Below are positions 58,213-64,000 of a stretch of DNA of 64,000 nucleotides, piece by piece. How positions within the stretch are numbered: the stretch's first letter is position 1; each line of letters begins with the position of its first letter. The notes under the pieces were generated by a model. The model saw nothing but the letters and a program-made list of their open reading frames with translations. It searched no databases and had not been told where the DNA came from. The position numbers were made by a program, and so were the translations under genes. Source of the stretch: JALYRV01 sp040902895 (GTDB lineage: Bacteria > Acidobacteriota > Vicinamibacteria > Vicinamibacterales > SCN-69-37); the NCBI GenBank assembly GCA_040902895.1, contig JBBDWL010000078.1, positions 62,001 through 126,000 of the forward strand, read 5' to 3'.

Positions 58213-60960
58213 ATGACTGAGATGCCGCCGCGAGTTGCACAACGCCTCCTCGTCCTGCTGTGCCGCGGCGAGGTTGGCCGCGACGTCGCGGCCGACCTGG
58301 CGGAGGAGTTCGCGGACGTCGCCCGGCGGCATGGGATTCGTGCCGCGCGCCAGTGGTACCGGCGACAGGTCGTCCGCTCCATTCGCGACCGCACGTTCGC
58401 CGCCGCCGCCCGCGTCGTCGGCGTCAGCCTTCGCGCCGGCGTGCGCGGCCCGGCTGTCGCCGTCCGGCTCGCGCGCGCCGGTCGCGACATCGGGCCCGCC
58501 ATTCGCTCGCTTCGCCGCGCGCCCTGGTACTCGGCGACGGTCATCGCCGTGGTCGCCCTCGCGCTTGCGCTCGCGACCACCGTCTTCGCCGTCGTCGACG
58601 GCGTCCTCTTCAAGCCCCTGCCATACGCGGATGCCGACGAGCTCGTCGCCGTCGAGCTCGGCTTTTTTCGGGACAACGTCTACAGCGGCCGGGTGCTGCC
58701 CGAGGACATCGACGTGTGGCAGGCGGCGCTTCCCGACGTCCCAATGTCTTCGGTGAGGGTCCTGGAGACGACAGGCTTCGAACGCGTGAATGAGCCCGAC
58801 CTCGGCGCGGCCTACGTGCGGCCGAACCTCTTCGAGGTGCTGGGCGTGCAGCCGCTCCTCGGCGGCTTCAGCCAGGAGGACCTCGAGCTCCTCGAGGCCG
58901 TGCGGCCTCCGGTGCGGCCCGCGCTCGTGACCTATGAGTTCTGGCAGTCACGCCTCGGGGGAGAGGTCGCGGTGATCGGCACGGAGATCGAGCCCGAGAA
59001 TCCGTCGTACACGCCGATCCGCGTCGCGGGCGTCCTGCCGCCCGGTTTCACGATCCCGGCGAAGCACGACGCGCAGTTCGTCATGGCTGGCGGCGGTCAT
59101 GCACGCGCGATCCGCGACACGACGGTGCTGGCGCGCCTGCCGTCTGGTGTCAGCCCCGAAGTGTTCCGCGAGCGTCTGGAGTCGGTGCTGGCGCGCGCCG
59201 CGGAGGTGAAGGACGAGCGCGGCGGCAACAAGCCGGACCGGGCGCTCGTGCGGCCGCTGGATGACGCGCTCGAAGGGCGGCTGGGGCCGGTCTTCCGGGG
59301 ACTGTTCGCGGCCGCGGGCCTCCTGGCGCTCATTGCGTGCCTCAACGTGTCTGGCCTGATGACCGCGCGATGCTTCGACCGTGCGCGCGACATCGGCCTG
59401 CGGCGGGCCATCGGCGCCCGCGCGACCGATGTCATTCGCCTGCTGCTCGTCGAGCACGGCCTGCTCTTCGCCGCCGGCGCCGGGCTGGGGCTCGCTGCGT
59501 CCGGGCCGCTGCTGCGGTTCATGGTCGGCATCCTGCCAACCGATCTGCACCTGTTGAAATCTCCGGAGATCGACGCGCGCGTGATCGTGTTCGTCACGCT
59601 GGCCATGATCGCGAGCCTGTTCCTCGCCTCGGTCTGGCCTGTCCGTCGGGCTCTGCGGTCGGGACTGCAGCAGGTCATCACAGCCGGCGGTGGAGGCGCG
59701 GTGACGCCGCGCACCGCCGGCTTCGCCTCCAGGAGCATCACGATGGGCCAGGTCGCCGGGGCCGTCGTGCTGGTCGTAGCGGGCGGCCTGCTCGTTGGCA
59801 GCCTGCTGCGCGTGCATGCGAACGAAATGGGCTACGACGCCGACCGCGTCGTCATCGCCGAATTGGGCGTCGCCATTTGGCTGGACGACGAGGCGCTGAG
59901 CGGCAACTGGGACGCCATCCGGGTTCGGACCCGGGAACGGCTCGCCTCGTTTCTCGAGGATCTGCGGGCCCTCCCCGACGTCGAAGCGGCTGGGGCGGCC
60001 GACGTGGACGTCCTCGTCGGGTCGTTGACCTACAGTTCCCGGTTCGATCCGGTTGGCCGCGACGCGTCGGCCGAGCATGGCCTGCGCCCAGAGTCGTTGA
60101 TGGTCGGCGCCTCTGGCGGGTTGAACATTCCCGTCACGCCGGGGTTCTTCGAGGCCGCCCGGGTCAAGGTCATCGCCGGACGTCTGCCGACCGACGAGGA
60201 GCTTCGCATCGGCGCGCCGGTCGTCGCGGTCAGCCGCTCGTTCGCGCGGCGGAATTTCGAGGGTCAGCGCGCGGTCGGCCAGTTCGTCGTGCACAAGCCG
60301 GCCAGGCCCAACCTTCCGCCATTCGAGATCGTCGGCGTCGTCGAGGATCAGCGCATTGCCAGGTGGGATGCGCCGGCGATGTCCACCGTCTTCACGCCGT
60401 ATGCGCGATTCGGCGGCGCGATCGATCCCGTCGCGTTCGTGCGCGGCGTTCGCGGAGGCCGGCCCCTGGCCGACGCCGTCCTGCGGTTCGCCGACCGGGA
60501 GCGCCCGACCCTGCGCCCGGTCCGCGTGCAGACGGCGGCCGCCATGCTGGGCGACAGCATCCCCGTCCGGCGCCTGCAGTCGTGGCTGTTCGGCGCCTTC
60601 GCCGTGTCGGGGCTCGTGCTCGCCGGCGTGGGCCTGTTCGGTCTCGTGGCGATGACGATGGCGCGGCGGACGCGGGAGGTGGGCATCCGGATGGCGCTTG
60701 GCGCCACGCGCGACCGGCTCGTGGCCGGTCTGGTGCGCGAGCAGCTGACGCCTGTCCTGCTGGGCCTCGTGGCGGGCGTCGTGCTGGCCGCGGTGCTCGT
60801 GCGCTTCCTCGAGTCCTATCTCTACGAGCTGTCGGTTTACGACGCCCGCGTCTGGGGCGCTGCGATGACCATGGTCGTGGCGACGGCCGTGATGGGCGCG
60901 CTCATTCCGTCGTGGCGCGCGAGTCAGGTTGACCCGATCCGTGCGCTGCGCGTCGACTGA
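58213..60960 (+). CDS. ADOP-type orphan MacB/FtsX-like permease
   Basis: This 915-residue protein has an N-terminal prefix of about 90 residues (GEVGRDVAADLAEEFADVARRHGIRAARQWYRRQ), as in acidobacterial permeases of this class. The first membrane helix is YSATVIAVVALALALATTVFAV-like, and two FtsX-type halves with periplasmic domains follow. The C-terminal motifs are MARRTREVGIRMALGATRDRLV and WRASQVDPIRALRVD. No ATPase gene is adjacent. Start ATG 58213 (GTG 58210 possible). Operon with the preceding padR. Confidence 0.9.
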   Translation: MTEMPPRVAQRLLVLLCRGEVGRDVAADLAEEFADVARRHGIRAARQWYRRQVVRSIRDRTFAAAARVVGVSLRAGVRGPAVAVRLARAGRDIGPAIRSLRRAPWYSATVIAVVALALALATTVFAVVDGVLFKPLPYADADELVAVELGFFRDNVYSGRVLPEDIDVWQAALPDVPMSSVRVLETTGFERVNEPDLGAAYVRPNLFEVLGVQPLLGGFSQEDLELLEAVRPPVRPALVTYEFWQSRLGGEVAVIGTEIEPENPSYTPIRVAGVLPPGFTIPAKHDAQFVMAGGGHARAIRDTTVLARLPSGVSPEVFRERLESVLARAAEVKDERGGNKPDRALVRPLDDALEGRLGPVFRGLFAAAGLLALIACLNVSGLMTARCFDRARDIGLRRAIGARATDVIRLLLVEHGLLFAAGAGLGLAASGPLLRFMVGILPTDLHLLKSPEIDARVIVFVTLAMIASLFLASVWPVRRALRSGLQQVITAGGGGAVTPRTAGFASRSITMGQVAGAVVLVVAGGLLVGSLLRVHANEMGYDADRVVIAELGVAIWLDDEALSGNWDAIRVRTRERLASFLEDLRALPDVEAAGAADVDVLVGSLTYSSRFDPVGRDASAEHGLRPESLMVGASGGLNIPVTPGFFEAARVKVIAGRLPTDEELRIGAPVVAVSRSFARRNFEGQRAVGQFVVHKPARPNLPPFEIVGVVEDQRIARWDAPAMSTVFTPYARFGGAIDPVAFVRGVRGGRPLADAVLRFADRERPTLRPVRVQTAAAMLGDSIPVRRLQSWLFGAFAVSGLVLAGVGLFGLVAMTMARRTREVGIRMALGATRDRLVAGLVREQLTPVLLGLVAGVVLAAVLVRFLESYLYELSVYDARVWGAAMTMVVATAVMGALIPSWRASQVDPIRALRVD

Positions 60961-60966
60961 GCGCCG

Positions 60967-62673
60967 CTACCTGTGGATTGTCAGTCTTGCGCCAATCTTC
61001 AGCGCGTTGGTGCGCAGCTTGTTCCAGCGCTTGATCTCGTCCACCGTGACATCGTGGCGCGCCGCAATCTCCCAGAGCGTGTCGCCCTTCTTGACCCGAT
61101 AGGTCACGGTCTCCGGCGCGCTCGTGGTGCGCGACGCCCGCTGCACGGTGCTCTGCGGCCCCGATGCGGATGACGAGGCCGTGCGCGTGGACGACGCACT
61201 GGCGTTCGCCAGGGCGGGTGAAGCAGCACGAGGGATGATCAGGGTTTGACCGCTGCGCACGCGGGCGCGCGTGCCGATGCCGTTGGCGACGGCCACTTCG
61301 GCGCGGCCGACGCGATATTTACGCGCGATGCTCGTGAGCGTCTCGCCGCGGCGCACGACGTGCCGCTTGAATGCGACGAGCTCGTCGGGATCGGCCTGCG
61401 CGAGGCGGTCCGCCAGCATCGGGCCATGGCCGGCCGGCACCTTCAACTCATACTCCGGATAATTCATCGGCGTCGTCCACCGCCGGAGCTCGGGATTCAG
61501 GTCTTCGATATCCGTCAGCGACACGTCGGCCCACTCCGCCACGCGGCGCAGATCCACGGCGCCAGGCATCTTCACTTTGTCGTAGGTGAGCGGCGCGAGG
61601 GGCGTGAGCTCGAACCCGTATTCGACGGGATTCTTCGCGATGACCATCGCGGCCATGATCATCGGCACGTACTCGCGCGTCTCGCGCGGCAGCCAGCCCG
61701 AGCTGCGCGTCAGGCTCCAGAAGTCGTTCATGCCCGAGCTGCGCACGGCACGCTGCACGCGGCCCTGTCCGCCGTTGTACGACGCGAGCGCCAGCGCCCA
61801 GTCGCCGTCGAAGATCTTGTGCAGCATCTTCAGATACCGCGCGGCCGCGACCGTCGATTTTTCGGGATCGGAGCGTTCGTCGATGAACCAGTCGTAGCGC
61901 AGGCCGAAGTCGCGCGCGGTGGGCACCATGAACTGCCACACGCCCTGCGCCGAGACGCGCGATTTTGCCGAAGGCTTGAACGCGCTTTCGATGAGCGGCA
62001 CGAACGCCAGCTCCAGCGGCACGCCTTCTTCCCTGAAGACGCGCTCGATCATCGGCATATAGCGTCCGGCGCGGGTCAGACCTTCCGTGATGAACGGCCG
62101 CAGCGATCCCTGGAAGGCCTCGACGTACGACAGGACCCGGGAGTTGAGCGCAATGGGGAAGTTGCCGAACTTTGCGATGTCGGCGGTCACCGACTCGCGA
62201 GTTTTTTCAGAGGCCTCGGGCGGCGCGAACGTGGTATTGGCCAGCAGCGCGTCGATGACGGCCGCTTCGGCGCGCTTCTCGGTGAAGCCGTCGCCCTGAC
62301 GCAGTGCGATCACCTCGAGCGCGTTGATGCGATCGACCAGCCGGTCGAAATGCTGCCGCAGCCGCGGCTCGGTGCGCGCGCCGTACTGGGATTCGAGCAG
62401 CATCTCGACGGCGGCGTCGAAGGCCTCCCGGGCCTGCTCCAGATGTCCTGCCTCGGCGTGCTTCCGCCCTTCGGCGAACCGGCGCTCTGAGTCAGCAATA
62501 AGGATGTCGATGGGGTCTGCCGGTTTCGGCACCTCTACGGGGGCCGGCTGCTGCTGCTGTATGGCAGAGGCAGGAGCCAGAGCCGGAGGGGCGACGACAA
62601 CGGCTTTGGGGCCGCCGCACGAGGCGGCGGCGGCGAATCCGCCGAGCAGGAAGAGCGTTGGGAATATTTTCAT
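60967..62673 (-). CDS. MltD-like membrane-bound lytic transglycosylase with LysM domains
   Basis: This 568-residue lipoprotein has a leader ending GGFAAAASCGG (lipidated Cys19) and a helical N-terminal part. The SLT domain follows (about 215-340), with PLIESAFKPSAKSRVSAQGVWQFM giving the catalytic Glu, and ALASYNGGQGRVQRA. Two LysM modules follow, HVVRRGETLTSIARKYRV and TYRVKKGDTLWEIAARHDV. It cleaves peptidoglycan to anhydromuropeptides. The order SLT-LysM-LysM is that of MltD. Start ATG 62671-62673, with a stem-loop in the leader (62684-62707). Confidence 0.93.
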   Translation of the reverse strand: MKIFPTLFLLGGFAAAASCGGPKAVVVAPPALAPASAIQQQQPAPVEVPKPADPIDILIADSERRFAEGRKHAEAGHLEQAREAFDAAVEMLLESQYGARTEPRLRQHFDRLVDRINALEVIALRQGDGFTEKRAEAAVIDALLANTTFAPPEASEKTRESVTADIAKFGNFPIALNSRVLSYVEAFQGSLRPFITEGLTRAGRYMPMIERVFREEGVPLELAFVPLIESAFKPSAKSRVSAQGVWQFMVPTARDFGLRYDWFIDERSDPEKSTVAAARYLKMLHKIFDGDWALALASYNGGQGRVQRAVRSSGMNDFWSLTRSSGWLPRETREYVPMIMAAMVIAKNPVEYGFELTPLAPLTYDKVKMPGAVDLRRVAEWADVSLTDIEDLNPELRRWTTPMNYPEYELKVPAGHGPMLADRLAQADPDELVAFKRHVVRRGETLTSIARKYRVGRAEVAVANGIGTRARVRSGQTLIIPRAASPALANASASSTRTASSSASGPQSTVQRASRTTSAPETVTYRVKKGDTLWEIAARHDVTVDEIKRWNKLRTNALKIGARLTIHR

Positions 62674-62683
62674 GTTCAGCCAA

Positions 62684-62707
62684 CGCTTTCTGCTGGGATA
62701 GAAAGCG
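62684..62707 (-). promoter_or_regulatory. Inverted repeat in the transglycosylase leader
   Basis: CGCTTTC-N10-GAAAGCG, perfect 7-bp arms, 11-34 nt upstream of the transglycosylase ATG. It could be an operator or a short RNA hairpin. No riboswitch-like architecture was recognised. Confidence 0.35.
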
Positions 62708-62746
62708 AATCGGAGCTTAGCATTTGCCCCGAATCAGGTCAACCGT

Positions 62747-62788
62747 AACCTCAACTAATGCTTGAGGTTGCGGGTGATCACCTATGAT
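62747..62788 (+). promoter_or_regulatory. Promoter with overlapping dyad for the glycosyltransferase gene
   Basis: TTGAGG (62762-62767), a 15-nt spacer and TATGAT (62783-62788). The -35 is inside the perfect dyad AACCTCAA-N7-TTGAGGTT (62747-62769). A GTGATCAC palindrome (62774-62781) fills the spacer. The start codon GTG 62795 falls near the predicted start point. Confidence 0.4.
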
Positions 62789-62794
62789 TCAGGC

Positions 62795-64000
62795 GTGCCG
62801 GTGATCCGAGGAGGCAGTGAACGGGCCACACGCGCCCTGCTGGCGACGCTGCTGGCCGCGGTGTTCGCGTTCCACGTCGCGCCCGGCTTCGCCACGGCCC
62901 GTGCGAAGCTCGTTCGGTCGGCGCAGCCTTTCGCCGGCACGGCGCACGCCAGCGCAGAGCCATCGGACGTGCCCGCGGCGCTGACTCCGCCGTTCGCTGC
63001 GATCTGGCGTGTGCGCAATGAGACCTCGTCGGCGGCGCGGTTTGCGCTGCACCTCGACGGGCGGCCGGTGTGCGCCTACGAAGTTCCACCCGAGCGCAGC
63101 CGGCGCCTCGACTGCGCGGTCAGCGATCCGGCCTGGCGCGGCGACCGTCCTCACGTGCTGACGATCACCGGCCCGCCGCAGGGCTCGCTCGAGTATCTCG
63201 AGCTCGCGAGTCATCACGGAGGCACGGGCGGCCTGCATCGGCTCTGGTTCGTCCCCCGCGGCGCCCGCGCCGCGCATCCGCGCGCCTGGCTTTCGCTCTC
63301 GGCCTGGGCCGCGCTTCTCGCACTCTATCTGCTGGTGCCGCCTGTGCCGCTCGGCCGCCGAGTCGCGGCCGCGCATCGCGCCGTCGCGGCCGCCGTGCTC
63401 GCCATTTGCGTCGTCACCCTCATGGCGCCATTCGCGACGCGCTTCGAGATTCTGTTGGCGCCCTCGGCATGGCTGCTCTGGGCCGGGCTCGCCACCGCGC
63501 CCCGACTTGCCGGCCTCGTTGGCGTGACCATCCGGCTGCTTCGGGATCCCCGTGCCAAGACATGGGCCGCGCCAGTCATGGCCGTGTTGCTGGCGGTGGC
63601 CGCGGGCATCCTCAGCGCGGTCTTCGGCATCAAGACCGCGGGCGGCTCCGACCACTTTGGCTATGTGAGCCAGGCCTACCTCTGGACCCAGGGCTCACTC
63701 ATCGTCTCCATACCGCCGCTCGACCTCCAGGGGGTTCCCGACGCGGATCGGGTCGTCATGGCGTCCGCGTACACCGTTGGCCCGGAGCCCAACTCGCTGG
63801 TGCCGGCGTACCCTCCGGGCCTGCCCCTGATGATGGCAGTCGCCCTGCTGGCTTTCGGGACGTGGGGGCCATTCCTCGTGGTCCCGCTGGCTGTTGCCGC
63901 GGCGATTTTCGGAACGTACGCGCTCGGCCGGCGCGTGGACTCGACCGCGACCGGTCTCGCGGCGGCCGGGCTCCTGGCGTGTAGTCCGGCGTTCATCTTT
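62795..64000 (+). CDS. GT-C-type membrane glycosyltransferase (3' partial)
   Basis: 402 residues are visible. The gene runs off the right edge with no stop. An N-terminal membrane anchor (LLATLLAAVFAFHVAPGF) is followed by a periplasmic beta-rich domain of about 130 residues (VRNETSSAARFALHLDG). Several membrane helices follow from about residue 168. The motif SDHFGYVSQAYLWTQG after a helix is the acidic loop typical of GT-C/PMT-like mannosyl- or arabinosyltransferases, and PAYPPGLPLMMA fits the same fold. It should transfer sugar from a polyprenyl donor at the membrane. Start GTG 62795 or 62801, close behind a TATGAT hexamer. Confidence 0.8.
   Translation, partial: MPVIRGGSERATRALLATLLAAVFAFHVAPGFATARAKLVRSAQPFAGTAHASAEPSDVPAALTPPFAAIWRVRNETSSAARFALHLDGRPVCAYEVPPERSRRLDCAVSDPAWRGDRPHVLTITGPPQGSLEYLELASHHGGTGGLHRLWFVPRGARAAHPRAWLSLSAWAALLALYLLVPPVPLGRRVAAAHRAVAAAVLAICVVTLMAPFATRFEILLAPSAWLLWAGLATAPRLAGLVGVTIRLLRDPRAKTWAAPVMAVLLAVAAGILSAVFGIKTAGGSDHFGYVSQAYLWTQGSLIVSIPPLDLQGVPDADRVVMASAYTVGPEPNSLVPAYPPGLPLMMAVALLAFGTWGPFLVVPLAVAAAIFGTYALGRRVDSTATGLAAAGLLACSPAFIF

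Overview
The window is a high-GC (by eye mid-60s percent) bacterial chromosome segment. Its gene content points to the phylum Acidobacteriota, probably a Vicinamibacteria-like lineage. The indicators are three large orphan MacB/FtsX-type permeases of the ADOP kind (two beside PadR regulators), a tricorn-type S41 peptidase, a Hanks-type kinase fused to a TolB-like propeller, and a VWFA protein of the acidobacterial type. The assignment is inferred from families, not from a marker gene. No rRNA, tRNA, CRISPR array, transposase or integrase was recognised.

Layout. 1-7.4 kb: a partial giant coiled-coil gene, a tiny histidine-kinase-like dimerisation protein, then (minus strand) a tricorn-like peptidase with a membrane class III cyclase. 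7.4-15.4 kb (minus): an ADOP permease, PadR regulator and Ser/Thr kinase set, and two secreted proteins. 15.8-16.7 kb: ComEA and FimT-like DNA-uptake genes, which pair functionally with ComM at 56.2-57.6 kb. 16.7-22.5 kb: the most system-like locus. A sigma54-type activator is preceded by a sigma54-like promoter and two upstream dyads. It is followed by a small secreted twin-CX6C peptide and four translationally coupled genes (secreted/lipoprotein, membrane protein, ABC ATPase, large secreted protein). 22.5-25.4 kb: small enzymes and secreted proteins. 25.4-30 kb: the glycine cleavage genes gcvT-gcvH-gcvP, separated by hairpin plus heptanucleotide-repeat elements. 30-35 kb (minus): three periplasmic adaptors and a MacB-like permease without an ATPase. 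35-40.4 kb: an HD-GYP-like protein, a MazEF-type toxin pair, an aminotransferase, NAD(P)H-hydrate repair and TsaE. 40.4-43.7 kb (minus): an ECF sigma/FecR set with YceI and an intradiol-dioxygenase-like protein, then a DinB-like protein. 43.7-47.9 kb: an accessory segment downstream of guaB, marked by two displaced copies of the guaB 3' end. It holds a decayed duplicate of the dioxygenase/YceI pair, a 14-cysteine secreted protein, a membrane-anchored DsbA-like oxidase and a VWFA protein. 47.9-53.6 kb (minus): guaB, secA and an M23 peptidase. 53.7-61 kb: two ADOP permeases, comM and a padR with strong operator dyads. 61-64 kb: an MltD-like transglycosylase, and a GT-C membrane glycosyltransferase cut by the window end.

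Across the window, many starts lie 0-10 nt behind a TACAAT/TATACT-like hexamer, which suggests leaderless transcripts. Intergenic spaces carry several palindromic and 7-bp tandem repeat families. The two best candidates for an undescribed system are the 16.7-22.5 kb sigma54-activator/peptide/ABC operon and the guaB-linked Cys-rich/DsbA/VWFA cassette.
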